Source: Flagellimonas chongwuensis (lineage in GTDB: Bacteria > Bacteroidota > Bacteroidia > Flavobacteriales > Flavobacteriaceae). Taken from it: a DNA stretch of 64,000 nucleotides. Both the position numbers and the translations under genes were made by a program. Below the pieces are notes generated by a model. It was not told the DNA's origin, made no database searches, and saw only the letters and a list, made by a program, of their open reading frames with translations. Numbering within the stretch: position 1 is the first letter of the stretch; each line of letters begins with the position of its first letter. Positions 17,148 to 26,994 of the stretch are shown here, one piece after another. The stretch spans positions 806,001 through 870,000 of the forward strand of contig NZ_WYET01000001.1 in the NCBI RefSeq assembly GCF_013376415.1, in the 5' to 3' direction.

Positions 17148-18479
17148 TTAGCCTTTTGTCATATCCAGTTTGTCCACGATAAATTTTCCTAGGTCCCGCC
17201 CTTGCTTAATTCCCACTTCAATTGCAGCACGATAATGAATACCTCCGTACATGCGGCTCAATGCGGCCTCGTCCGACGCTTGGTTAAAGGACGTAAAGGA
17301 ACGTACTGGTAGGCCATATGCTACTTCAGTGTCATCATCAAAGGCAAAGTCATCACCAAATATATCGGTCAATGCTATGGCTGCTGCCCCTGATACCACA
17401 CTATGTCCGCTGGTATACTCTGGAAACGGCGGTGTTTGCAATACAGGTTCCCAGCTGTCATCAATGTATTCGTTGATCACGGTCTCTGGGCGAATTAGGT
17501 TACTTCTATATTTTTCGTCCCAACAGCTAATGAATCCATCTGCGATGGCAATAGAGGTTTTAGTATAGGCATATACGGTTTTTGCAAAATCCGCATTGGT
17601 TTTTCTTGCAGCAATTTTAGTGATGCCGATCCAATGGGCCCCGGGAGTAATCTTTTTAGTGGCGAACATTAAGTGTCCTCGGGTCACGGAAACATAAGGA
17701 TTACAATCCCAAAACTGTGCAATTGCAATCTCGTCGGATTTATCACCTTTGCCCACCATACTTTTTCTAACCTCGTACACTTCCATTACTTCCTGATAAA
17801 ACTTTGAGTCTTTTTCCATGGAAAACTCTGGTGGTGGAATGGGCTTGAACTGCTGGGCGGAATCAATAGCGAAGGGGCGTATTTTCATCCAATGTGGTTC
17901 AATCCCATTCATATAGGCCGGGGGAGTAGGTTGCCAGCGAGAAGGGTCGTTTGAATCTACGGAGAACTTGGGCATGGTGCGCGTTTCCTTATAGTTGTCC
18001 TTGTTCATCCAGTCTCCCACAAAATTGGCTACTTCCAGTCCGTATTCCTTACTGGCATTAAAAACGGTTTCGTTCTTTTCCTTCCAAGTAGAATATAGGC
18101 TGTCCCTAAAGCTTTCCATTCTTTCTTCGGAAAAGATAAGCCTCTTGCTAATATTCATATGAGCGATGAGGGCGGCCATCTCGTAGTTGATATTCTCACT
18201 ATTGGTGGGGTCTGGAATATTTTCCAAATCCGTTACTTGCCCCGCCAAGGATTTATAATTATCGTCTTTCTTGGCAATAATCTCATATGCCGCAATGTTG
18301 GAGTAGGCAAAAATCCTACTGGCCACAGGAGGCGAGAATATATCATGGATCATTATTTCGATTACTTTGTCCACAGAGGCATGGAATTCTTCCGGAGAAA
18401 CTTCAACGGGTTCCTCTTTTTTTTGGCATGATGCCAAAACCAATAGTACTGCTACGATTAAACTTATTCTTTTCTTCAT
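17148..18479 (-). CDS. Vanadium-dependent haloperoxidase family lipoprotein
   Basis: 443 residues. Lipobox ASC at about residue 18. The C-terminal PAP2/haloperoxidase fold keeps every vanadate-pocket residue at the family spacing: Lys323 and Arg330 (seven apart), Ser357-Gly358-His359, Arg409 and His415 (six apart), as in the Curvularia chloroperoxidase set. The enzyme could oxidise halides with peroxide or act as a phosphatase on phosphorylated ligands; sequence alone does not decide between them. It lies 12 bp downstream of the second VCBS gene, in line with a shared transcript. Confidence 0.85.
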   Translation of the reverse strand: MKKRISLIVAVLLVLASCQKKEEPVEVSPEEFHASVDKVIEIMIHDIFSPPVASRIFAYSNIAAYEIIAKKDDNYKSLAGQVTDLENIPDPTNSENINYEMAALIAHMNISKRLIFSEERMESFRDSLYSTWKEKNETVFNASKEYGLEVANFVGDWMNKDNYKETRTMPKFSVDSNDPSRWQPTPPAYMNGIEPHWMKIRPFAIDSAQQFKPIPPPEFSMEKDSKFYQEVMEVYEVRKSMVGKGDKSDEIAIAQFWDCNPYVSVTRGHLMFATKKITPGAHWIGITKIAARKTNADFAKTVYAYTKTSIAIADGFISCWDEKYRSNLIRPETVINEYIDDSWEPVLQTPPFPEYTSGHSVVSGAAAIALTDIFGDDFAFDDDTEVAYGLPVRSFTSFNQASDEAALSRMYGGIHYRAAIEVGIKQGRDLGKFIVDKLDMTKG

Positions 18480-18491
18480 GGCCTTGAGAGA

Positions 18492-21400
18492 TTAATCATT
18501 GATTTTATAAACTTGTGCTTTATCGTTATTGAATATAGCTAACAAATATTTTTTATTATTGAGGGTAATTGTTTTTAAGTGCCTGATGGATTTTTTGGTG
18601 AAATCCAATCCCAATTGGTTGCCCAATATAATGCTGCCATCGCTTTTGATGAGGGCTCCCGGAAACGAATCCAGTCTCCCATGATAAGGTTTCATGCCAA
18701 AATAATTACCTGCTAGCAGCACTTCGGTATTTCCATCTCCGGTAAAATCAGCTAGAGCAAAAGAAAGAATAGGGGACACCTGCAGCTCATTTTTAAATGG
18801 TACAAAAACAAAGCTACCACCGTCATTCCGTAAATAACCGGATTTCAATGTGTTTACCTGTAGTTGGGTGGACGATTTCAGGACATCTTCCCCAAAAATT
18901 TCTTCCATCGTGTCGCCAGCAAAGGATTTGTAGGTGGTATATTTCTTTTTTAGGTACACCAACTGTGATGCCAATCCGTCCAGAGTCTCCAATGGATAGT
19001 ATTTTCCGTTTTTTTCCATGGCCGTTACCGTTTCCGTTTGACCATTATCGTCAAAATCGTTAAAGTATAACTTCATGGGATGCTCTTCGGAGGCTTTGAA
19101 CCTTGAATTGGTTCCCCAGTTTCCTAAAAGATAATCGGTGTCCCCATCTCCGTCAATGTCAAAAGCTTCAATGGCCTGCCATAGTCCGGGAATGTTTACA
19201 TGCTTCACTTCGGTAAAAGTACCATTTTGATATTGTAGGAACTTTGGAGACATCCATTCGCCGACCAGAATAAGGTCGGTGGTACCGTCACCATCAAAAT
19301 CGCTCCAAATGGCATCGGTTACCATGCCTTTGGAAAACTTCTGAAAAGCTTTATTTATTTTAAATGAGCCATTTTCATTTTCCAATAGATAAGAATTGGC
19401 AAGAGCACCGAACTCTGCTGTAATGGTATGCCCGCCGATAAAAACATCCATGTCGCCATCATCATCAAAATCAAAAGGGGCAACAACTGACGAATTTTGA
19501 TAGGATTCAGGTAGTTCGAGACTTTGGAAAATCGAGTCTTTTTGAACGTAATAGGCATCCAATAAGGGTTCTGCTTTTCCAAAAAAGTCACCTCCCCCAG
19601 AGCTTATGATCAGGTCGTTTTTTCCGTCATTGTTAAAGTCAGCTATGCCTGCCGAGATATTTTCTCGAATAGAATCTTTTTGAAGGCTTTCAATGTTTTG
19701 GTTTACAAAAATGGAATCCTGTTGTACAAATATTTGGGATGATATATATTTCGAACCTCCGATGAAAATATCTTCCCTGCCATCATTGTTTAAGTCTCCC
19801 ATAGCTAATGCAGGCCCTCTGTCCGAGATTTGATACGGAATCAATTTTTCACGGTTAAAGTCCGTGTAGTTGTCCTCAACATGTGTAAAATCCAAACCTA
19901 GATTATTATCTACTGGACTGAACAGGGGTTTTTTGCTTTCGCGAAGCGAATTGTAGTCAAAAGGCTTAGTGTTTTTGGGCTCAACGGTCAGCGTTTGATT
20001 TACTGGTATATTTTGTAAAACCTGATAGGTCTTGTCCGGCCAAACTATTTTGATGGAATCTACCTTTTCGACATTTTTATATCCAAAATGAACCATGGGT
20101 TCCGAGGATGCTTGAAACCCTCTTGTAGTAAATAATTCCTTGAATTGAAGCCCTCCATTGGCATAGGAATATACTTTGGTTCCAATTCCGAACTTATTGT
20201 TTTGGGAATAGTTAAACCTAATCTTGAGATGCTTTCCTTTCTTGTTTGTTTTATTGACGTACAAAGTCACGGGCTGGTCAATGTTGTTCGTAACCAAATC
20301 CAAATCACCATCGCCATCGAGGTCGCCCATGGTGGTCGCTCCGGAAACCAAGGTGTCTTTTGTAATCCATTTATTGGACATGTCTTGGAAATGAAGGTCT
20401 TCACCACCTTTAAAGACATAATTGTGCACACTTCCCGATGGCATTAGATTCAAAGCTTGTTGGTCTACAAGTTTGGTGTTGTCTATTTTGCTCTTGATCT
20501 GGTCGTTGGAGACGAATTTGATAAAATCAAGGTCGTTGGGTCTTTTGGGTATTCCGTTGGAAATAAACACGTCCTGGCGACCGTCTAGGTCAAGGTCGCC
20601 AAAAAGGGCACTCCAACTCCAATCGGTTGCAGCAATACCGCTCATCAATGCGGTTTCCATAAAGTTGCCATCGGGCTGGTTTACAAAAAGCATGTTACGT
20701 GTAAACTGATAATGGTACCCAAAACGGTCTATCCGCATCTTTTGGGTCTGGATATTGTCATCGCCTTCCGAAGATTTTAGGGCCACTTCGTCTTCCGGTA
20801 GCATATCCAACGAAAGTAAATCGGGTCTGCCATCATTGTTGATATCAGCAACATCGTTACCCATGGAAAAGCGGGAAGTGTGTCCAAAATATTTTTTTAG
20901 ACTTTCTGTAAAAGTGCCATCCCCGTTATTCAGGTAGTAATAGTCATCTTCATGAAAATCGTTGCCTACATAAATATCCGGGTATCCATCTTGATTAAAA
21001 TCCGAGATAGCCAGGCCTAGACCATAACCGTTCACACCTCCGTAAATACCGGCCTCTTCGCTGACATCGGTAAATTTTCCATTATCGTTTCGGAGCAATT
21101 TGTCACCGGTTTCATATAATCTGTCGTACCGAAGGTCAAAACGCCCGAAGGAATTTTGTGTGTGTACGGCATGGTTGAGCAGGTACATGTCAAGGTCGCC
21201 GTCCAAATCATAATCAAAAAAGGCAGCGTTGGAGCTATAGGAGTCAAAATCCAGTCCATATTCGGCGGCTCTTTCCGCAAAAGTGTTGTCACCATTATTG
21301 ATGTACAGTTCATTAAAACCATTGAACCCGTTGATACCGACCACGGCACACACATAAATGTCCAAGAATCCATCACCATTTACATCGGCCATGGTAACCC

Positions 21401-21731
21401 CGGTATTCCAATCACTGCTCCCTTCGATTCCCGCAGAACTTGATATGTCTTCAAACTTGAGGTTTCCTTTGTTGAGGTAGAGTTTGTTTTTTACCTGGTT
21501 CCCGGTAAAGAATATGTCCGGTAGCCCGTCGTTGTTGATATCGCCAATGGATACACCACCTCCATTATAAAAATACAGGTAGTCCAAAATACTCAGGTCT
21601 TTGGTGGACGTAAGGGTATTGGTGAAATCCAGCCCCGTTTTTTTTGTGTCGGGATTTTCAAAAAGGCTACCTCCTTTATTGCAGGAAATGGCCAGCACCG
21701 CCATGAACCATATGATAGGGAACCTATTCAT
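18492..21731 (-). CDS. VCBS-repeat lipoprotein with ASPIC/UnbV domain (copy 2)
   Basis: 1079 residues. Lipobox AISC near residue 17. Many FG-GAP/VCBS blades with calcium-type loops occur through most of the chain, e.g. DINNDGLPDIFF, DVNGDGFLDIYVC, DLDGDGDLDLV, DFDGDGTTDLIL. An ASPIC/UnbV unit is found around residues 515-590 (KVDSIKIVWPDKTYQVL). The family is thought to bind sugars or proteins at the cell surface. Its start overlaps the end of the upstream VCBS gene by 8 bp, so the pair is one operon. The protein is collinear with that neighbour over its whole length, so it is a tandem duplicate. Confidence 0.9.
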   Translation of the reverse strand: MNRFPIIWFMAVLAISCNKGGSLFENPDTKKTGLDFTNTLTSTKDLSILDYLYFYNGGGVSIGDINNDGLPDIFFTGNQVKNKLYLNKGNLKFEDISSSAGIEGSSDWNTGVTMADVNGDGFLDIYVCAVVGINGFNGFNELYINNGDNTFAERAAEYGLDFDSYSSNAAFFDYDLDGDLDMYLLNHAVHTQNSFGRFDLRYDRLYETGDKLLRNDNGKFTDVSEEAGIYGGVNGYGLGLAISDFNQDGYPDIYVGNDFHEDDYYYLNNGDGTFTESLKKYFGHTSRFSMGNDVADINNDGRPDLLSLDMLPEDEVALKSSEGDDNIQTQKMRIDRFGYHYQFTRNMLFVNQPDGNFMETALMSGIAATDWSWSALFGDLDLDGRQDVFISNGIPKRPNDLDFIKFVSNDQIKSKIDNTKLVDQQALNLMPSGSVHNYVFKGGEDLHFQDMSNKWITKDTLVSGATTMGDLDGDGDLDLVTNNIDQPVTLYVNKTNKKGKHLKIRFNYSQNNKFGIGTKVYSYANGGLQFKELFTTRGFQASSEPMVHFGYKNVEKVDSIKIVWPDKTYQVLQNIPVNQTLTVEPKNTKPFDYNSLRESKKPLFSPVDNNLGLDFTHVEDNYTDFNREKLIPYQISDRGPALAMGDLNNDGREDIFIGGSKYISSQIFVQQDSIFVNQNIESLQKDSIRENISAGIADFNNDGKNDLIISSGGGDFFGKAEPLLDAYYVQKDSIFQSLELPESYQNSSVVAPFDFDDDGDMDVFIGGHTITAEFGALANSYLLENENGSFKINKAFQKFSKGMVTDAIWSDFDGDGTTDLILVGEWMSPKFLQYQNGTFTEVKHVNIPGLWQAIEAFDIDGDGDTDYLLGNWGTNSRFKASEEHPMKLYFNDFDDNGQTETVTAMEKNGKYYPLETLDGLASQLVYLKKKYTTYKSFAGDTMEEIFGEDVLKSSTQLQVNTLKSGYLRNDGGSFVFVPFKNELQVSPILSFALADFTGDGNTEVLLAGNYFGMKPYHGRLDSFPGALIKSDGSIILGNQLGLDFTKKSIRHLKTITLNNKKYLLAIFNNDKAQVYKIND

Positions 21732-24700
21732 TTAGGGCAAAAATCTTTGGTTTGTTGTTGTTTACGGCAGCAATGACGTAAATTTTACCGTTTTTATCCT
21801 TGAATTGTTTCAAATATTTTACTTCGTCCCTGATTTTAAATCCGCTGGTTTCGTAATCTTGCCAAGTGAATCCCATTTTTCCGTCTCCCAGCAATAGGTT
21901 TCCTTGGCTTGCATCCAATCGGGAAAACTGTGGTTTAAACTCGTAATTGTTCCCGGCCATGATCAAATCCAGATTTCCATCTTGGTTAACATCGGTACAG
22001 GTAATATCACAAACACATGACAGTTGGACTCGCGGCGGCAAATTCTTGATAGAGAATTTTCCGTTTCCTTCGTTTATGGCAATCACGGATGCTGAGGTTT
22101 CCGCTTTTTTTACAATGGATTTGTCCATAACTTCCTTAGGAAAAAGTTGATGTATGGTGCGGTGCGCATAGTCCGATGCTTTTAGATTCTGTTTTTTGAG
22201 CAAGGGAAGTTGTTCGGTAAGTTCCCTTTTTTGATGGATTGGGTAGTCGCCCCCATTTTCTTGCACGGTTACAATCTGCTCAATGGTCCCGTTGTTGTCA
22301 TAATCGTTGATGTACATTCGCATTGGGGCATATTCCGTGGGTTTGTAATGTAGGTTGAGACCTTGGTTGCCCAAAATCAGGTCTTGGTCGCCATCTCCAT
22401 CAAGGTCTGCGGTTTCTACAGTGTTCCACCAACCATAAAGACTGTCGAGCGAACTAGTCATTTTAGTCAGTCTTCTTCCTGTATTTTTATAAACCTTAGG
22501 GGTATCCCAGTCTGCTGTTACTACAAGGTCTTTTTTGCCATCCCCATCAATATCTACCCATTTGGAGTCGGTAACCATTCCTGCGTCTTTGAGGTCATAC
22601 CCCAAACGCTCGGTGACATTGTTGAAGGTGCCATCTCCATTGTTTTCCAAAAGCAGGTGGTCGGGGGAAACTCCGTAAACGCCTACCACACTTCGAGAGC
22701 CTATGAAGAGGTCAACATCTCCATCCTCATCAAAATCAAAAGCCGAAATGGTGGAAATATTTTTAAATGTTGATGGAAGTTCGTTTTCTGATTTGGAGAA
22801 GTTTCCTTTGCCATCGTTCAGATATAATCTGGCCCGATAGTTTCGCTGCATGGCGACGTCATTTCCGCCAGAGCCAACGACCAGGTCCATGTCTCCATCT
22901 CCATCTGCATCAAAAAAGGCAGCAGCAACGTCTTCGTATTCTTTGTCCTCTTCAAAAACCATACTTTTTTTGAGAGCAACCTTTCCTTTTCCTTGATGTA
23001 CATAGATGGACCCTGATTGACCTTTCGCGCCGCCAAGGTAGAAATCTTCATTGCCGTCACCGTTAACATCTGCCACAGCTAAAGATGGTCCTTCTTGTGA
23101 TAGTTTATGGGAGATAAGACCTTCGTAGTCAAAATCATTGTAATTGTCTTCCTTATGGATTCCTGTCGAGCTATTATCCAACTCTGTCAAAAAGGATTTT
23201 TTGGTTTGTTTCTTCGGTAATTTATAGGTTTCGATTGCATTGGCATAGTCTAAGGCCAACATTTGGTTTGCTTCTACTTTTTCCAATTTTTGAGTGAGCA
23301 TATCAGGCCAAACTATTCTAATAGAGTCCAATTGTGTAGTTTTCCCTAAACCAATCGTCATCTCGTATTGCATTGAAGATTGAAAGCCCCTTGAAGGAAT
23401 CAACTCTTGGTTCACGATGTTTCCATCAAAATATAGTTTAGCGAGTGCTCCTACAGCAAAAGGGTTGTTTTTTGGGCCTTTGAACTTGAGTTGGATGTAG
23501 TTATTGTCCAACATCGATTCGGTATTGTTTCTATATATAAAAGCAGGGGTGTTCACATTGTTGATGACCAAGTCAAGGTCCCCGTCATTATCCAAATCTG
23601 CATAGGCGGCACCATTGGAGCGAGATGGCAATTCGAAGCCCCATTCCTTGTTGGCATTTTTGAAGGAGATATCGCCATTATTTTTGTAAGCGTAGTTGGG
23701 CTGGGGTTTGATGGGCATTTTGCTGATAATGGAGTCTATTGACTCCTTTTTACCCGTTAAGGCCATTTTTTGGACAATCTCGTTGGCAAAGAAGTCGACA
23801 AAATCCAAATCGGTCAAATCGTGGTTGATGCCGTTTGTTATAAATATGTCCTTTAGGCCGTCGTTGTCCATGTCGAACATAAGTCCTGCCCAGCTCCAAT
23901 CCGTGGCATCAATGCCGCTATAATAGGCCACTTCGGAAAAAGTGCCATTTCCATTGTTGAGCTGCAAGGTGTTTTGAATGTATTGCTGGCTAAAGTCTTT
24001 GCTCTGTTTTAGGTTAAAAACGTTGTAGCCTTCAAATTCCATTACGGATTTTACCCGGGATTCTTCTTCTGGAAGCATGTCCGTTATGAAAATATCGTTG
24101 TGACCATCGTTATTGATGTCGGCAATATCGATTCCCATCGCGGAAAGGCTCATGTGCGATGTCCATTCCTTGATTTCTTCTTTAAAAGTGCCGTCCTTTT
24201 GATTGATGTACAGGTAATCTCGTTCATAAAAATCGTTGGACACGTAGATGTCTGGGTACAGGTCCCCATTGAAATCAGTGACCAAAACTCCTAAGCCAAA
24301 CCCTATTAAACTCCCATAAATTCCAGCTTCTTCGCTTACATCCACAAATTTGCCGTCATCATTCCTTAACAACATGTCTCCAACCCCTTTAAAAATGTCA
24401 GGAACGCCTTCCCAGTCCTGCGCACGAACTTCACGCTGTTCTGCATATCCAAGACTACTTACAGGAATATTGCTATTGTTAAGAATGTACGCATCCAAAT
24501 CTCCATCTTTATCATAATCGAAGAATGAGGCATGGGTGGTAAATCCTGTTTTGGCAAGATTGTATTCCTCAGCTTTTTCTGTAAAGGTTAGGTCACCGTT
24601 GTTAATATATAGGTCATTGTCATGATTATTGCCTTCCATGTTTCCTGCATTGCATACATAAATATCCAAGAGGCCATCATTGTTGATGTCAACCATTACT

Positions 24701-25071
24701 ACACCAGTGGACCAAGGTTTGTTTCCTAATACTCCAGCCATTTCGGATATGTCCTCAAACTGCATGTTCCCTTTATTTAGGTAAAGCTTATTGGGCTCCA
24801 TGTTACCGGTTAGGTAAATATCCTGTAGTCCATCGTTGTTAATATCACCAATGGCAACACCCCCGCCATTATAAAAGTTACGGTACTTAAAGATGTTGAA
24901 GTTCTTCTGGTTTTCTACCTTGTTTATAAAGTTGACACCTGTTTCCTCTGGTTTCAACAGTGTGAACAGGGTTTCTTTTTTTTCCTCTTCAGAATTGGGT
25001 GTTTCTTTATTGTTACAGGAAATAATAAGGCCTAATAGAAGAAGGCTAACTGTGCTATATCTCAGTTTCAT
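21724..25071 (-). CDS. VCBS-repeat lipoprotein with ASPIC/UnbV domain (copy 1)
   Basis: 1115 residues. Lipobox IISC near residue 19. It has the same architecture as the following gene: VCBS blades such as DINNDGLQDIYL and DLDNDGDLDLVI, an ASPIC/UnbV unit (QLDSIRIVWPDMLTQKLEKV), and further VCBS repeats to the C-terminus. It starts 334 bp after the end of susD, behind a terminator-like hairpin, so it may have its own promoter. It is upstream of copy 2, whose start overlaps its stop by 8 bp. A cell-surface binding role in the SusC/SusD locus is inferred from context. Confidence 0.9.
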   Translation of the reverse strand: MKLRYSTVSLLLLGLIISCNNKETPNSEEEKKETLFTLLKPEETGVNFINKVENQKNFNIFKYRNFYNGGGVAIGDINNDGLQDIYLTGNMEPNKLYLNKGNMQFEDISEMAGVLGNKPWSTGVVMVDINNDGLLDIYVCNAGNMEGNNHDNDLYINNGDLTFTEKAEEYNLAKTGFTTHASFFDYDKDGDLDAYILNNSNIPVSSLGYAEQREVRAQDWEGVPDIFKGVGDMLLRNDDGKFVDVSEEAGIYGSLIGFGLGVLVTDFNGDLYPDIYVSNDFYERDYLYINQKDGTFKEEIKEWTSHMSLSAMGIDIADINNDGHNDIFITDMLPEEESRVKSVMEFEGYNVFNLKQSKDFSQQYIQNTLQLNNGNGTFSEVAYYSGIDATDWSWAGLMFDMDNDGLKDIFITNGINHDLTDLDFVDFFANEIVQKMALTGKKESIDSIISKMPIKPQPNYAYKNNGDISFKNANKEWGFELPSRSNGAAYADLDNDGDLDLVINNVNTPAFIYRNNTESMLDNNYIQLKFKGPKNNPFAVGALAKLYFDGNIVNQELIPSRGFQSSMQYEMTIGLGKTTQLDSIRIVWPDMLTQKLEKVEANQMLALDYANAIETYKLPKKQTKKSFLTELDNSSTGIHKEDNYNDFDYEGLISHKLSQEGPSLAVADVNGDGNEDFYLGGAKGQSGSIYVHQGKGKVALKKSMVFEEDKEYEDVAAAFFDADGDGDMDLVVGSGGNDVAMQRNYRARLYLNDGKGNFSKSENELPSTFKNISTISAFDFDEDGDVDLFIGSRSVVGVYGVSPDHLLLENNGDGTFNNVTERLGYDLKDAGMVTDSKWVDIDGDGKKDLVVTADWDTPKVYKNTGRRLTKMTSSLDSLYGWWNTVETADLDGDGDQDLILGNQGLNLHYKPTEYAPMRMYINDYDNNGTIEQIVTVQENGGDYPIHQKRELTEQLPLLKKQNLKASDYAHRTIHQLFPKEVMDKSIVKKAETSASVIAINEGNGKFSIKNLPPRVQLSCVCDITCTDVNQDGNLDLIMAGNNYEFKPQFSRLDASQGNLLLGDGKMGFTWQDYETSGFKIRDEVKYLKQFKDKNGKIYVIAAVNNNKPKIFALNE

Positions 25072-25405
25072 TTATTGTTCTTTTTTAACCAAAAAATGGG
25101 GGTGTCACCATCCATAACCTTACAAGTTCCTCTTCCCCTTTGATGTTTACTTTTCAATTTTTCTGGCAATCACACAGATTTTTTTAGTTTTTGATATCAG
25201 CTCGTTTCTTCATGTTCATCAATATGTGCTAAATAATCTGTACGAAGCAACCAATCTACCAAGTTGGGTGTTTATCTCAAAATTATTGATGGCCATTAAT
25301 ATTTCATTAATCCTTTATTTGCTATTTTTTACTGTTTCAGTCAAAAAGCAATGCCGCCCTTTGAGATAAGGACGGCATTTATATTAAAACAGCTTAAACT
25401 TTATG
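25072..25405. other. Intergenic gap between susD and VCBS genes
   Basis: 334 bp without a gene. It holds the hairpin terminator at 25341-25380 just after susD. The rest is AT-rich and should contain the promoter of the VCBS pair, but I found no convincing TAnnTTTG box. No RNA gene is visible. Confidence 0.5.
25341..25380 (-). terminator. Rho-independent terminator after susD
   Basis: In the minus-strand transcript, AATGCCGTCC (25379-25370) pairs with GGGCGGCATT (25359-25350) as a 10-bp stem with one G-U pair and a 10-nt loop, followed directly by GCTTTTTGA. It sits 26 bp past the susD stop and would separate susCD from the VCBS genes. Confidence 0.75.
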
Positions 25406-26983
25406 TTAGTAACCTGGGTTCTGAACTAGATTAGGGTTGGATAAGAGTGCCGTTGCCGGTATTGGGAATAGATTTACATTATCATCCCCACTAACTTCCT
25501 TAAGGCCCCATGGTGCAGAAAACTGGCCAAATCTTACCAAGTCGTTTCTTCTCCAGAATTCAATGAACAATTCACGAGCTCTTTCGTCAAGAAGGGTTTG
25601 TTCATCGACACTAGCTAGATCAGGTGTATCTTCTCTTAAACTTCTAAGCTCATTTACCATTGTGGTTGGATTTCCACCCATACGCATCATTGCTTCTGCT
25701 TTCATCAAATGAGCGTCGGCATATCTAAAAATGATTTGGTGCTGTCTGTATGAGTTTACTCCATCCTCTTCATCTGTTGGGTCGTAAGGGTGATACTTGA
25801 TAACACGAACTCCTTCTGCTTCACCATTACCAACTAGGGAAGGGAATTCTTTTTGGAAAACCAATGGTTGGTTCTGTCTGTTGGTCAACGGGGTCCCATC
25901 TTCATTGTATTGAAGGTCAATTAAAAAACCATAACCAATTCCCAAATTTTGCTCATTGGCTGTAGCGGCATCAGGAACAAATCCTCTTCTTTCTTCTTGG
26001 CCATCGCCCACGTAGTTGGTGTTTGGATCACCTTCGAACAAGTCGTAGAATTCGGCTAAAGTTGAGAAACCGTTCCAACCTCCACCAGTATTGTCCGGTG
26101 AGTTTTGATTATAGTGCAGACTGTTCCAAATTCTGGCACCAAGGTCACTTCTCAAAAATAGGATAGTTTCAGTATCGTCGGTCGGCTCAAAAATCTGGAA
26201 ATAACCTTCCTGAATATCGAAGCCGCTAGCATTGATCTCGTCAACTAAGTCAATTACGTTTTGCATATCGGCATTGTCTGGTGTTCCTGTTCCTTTGTAG
26301 ACATGCCCATTCAAGTAGAGTTTAGCCAATAGGAACTTAGCCGCTTCTTGAGAGGCTGTTCCAACATTGGCTACTCCTGGACCAACAGATGGCAAAGCAG
26401 CTATAGCCTCGGTCAAATCTGTTTCGATAAAGCTATAGGCCTCAGGTCTAGTTAGTACCGTAGGGTTTATTTCTGGACCTTCATCTACTCCTCTGAAAGG
26501 AACAGATCCGAAAAGGTCCATTACAAAGAACATGTTAAATGCCCTTAAGAACTTTGCTTGGGCCACAGTACTGGTTTCAGCACTTGTTGTCTCGATGATT
26601 TCAGAAGCTCTAAAGATATTCTGGTTCAGGTTGTTCCATGCTCCTTTAACAAAGGCATGGTCAGGAGTCCAGGTATGGGTGTGCAACTGCCTCCAAACAC
26701 CATTGTCTCCCCAGTCTGTTCCTCTTGTTGGAACCAACAGCTCATCAGAGGTTACTTCAGACAACGAGTACATGTTCTCTTGAGTAGCAAAATCGCCACC
26801 AACCTTGTTGTACAGATCATTTAACGCACTGGAAGGGTTGGTTACCCCTGTAAACCCAGTGTCGCCTGTTCCTTCACTTATCAACGAGTCTGTTTCCTCT
26901 ATTTCCAAATCGGTACAAGAGTAGGTAAGACCTAGTATTAAGAGTGAAGCAAAAACAAATTTTTTATATGTTTCTAGTTTCAT
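25406..26983 (-). CDS. SusD/RagB family nutrient-binding lipoprotein
   Basis: 525 residues, a usual length for the family. Lipobox LTYSC at 19-23 gives an outer-membrane lipoprotein. The chain shows SusD hallmarks: an N-terminal helical scaffold with AKFLRAFNMFFVMDLFGSVPF, then EAAKFLLAKLYLNGHVY, and a C-terminal YADAHLMKAEAMMRMGG followed by LLDERARELFIEFWRRNDLVRFG, the diagnostic SusD end block. It would form the lid of the SusC transporter and bind oligosaccharides or peptides. It starts 11 bp after susC ends. Confidence 0.93.
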   Translation of the reverse strand: MKLETYKKFVFASLLILGLTYSCTDLEIEETDSLISEGTGDTGFTGVTNPSSALNDLYNKVGGDFATQENMYSLSEVTSDELLVPTRGTDWGDNGVWRQLHTHTWTPDHAFVKGAWNNLNQNIFRASEIIETTSAETSTVAQAKFLRAFNMFFVMDLFGSVPFRGVDEGPEINPTVLTRPEAYSFIETDLTEAIAALPSVGPGVANVGTASQEAAKFLLAKLYLNGHVYKGTGTPDNADMQNVIDLVDEINASGFDIQEGYFQIFEPTDDTETILFLRSDLGARIWNSLHYNQNSPDNTGGGWNGFSTLAEFYDLFEGDPNTNYVGDGQEERRGFVPDAATANEQNLGIGYGFLIDLQYNEDGTPLTNRQNQPLVFQKEFPSLVGNGEAEGVRVIKYHPYDPTDEEDGVNSYRQHQIIFRYADAHLMKAEAMMRMGGNPTTMVNELRSLREDTPDLASVDEQTLLDERARELFIEFWRRNDLVRFGQFSAPWGLKEVSGDDNVNLFPIPATALLSNPNLVQNPGY

Positions 26984-26994
26984 GCTTATTTTTT

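Noticed and set aside
21724-21731. Frameshift joining the two VCBS genes into one
   Set aside because: Each has its own lipobox and complete domain order, so the 8-bp overlap is a normal operon overlap.
18492-25071. A CRISPR array or DNA tandem repeat in the repetitive VCBS genes
   Set aside because: The repetition is at protein level (D-x-N-x-D-G loops) with varied codons and no regular repeat-spacer structure.
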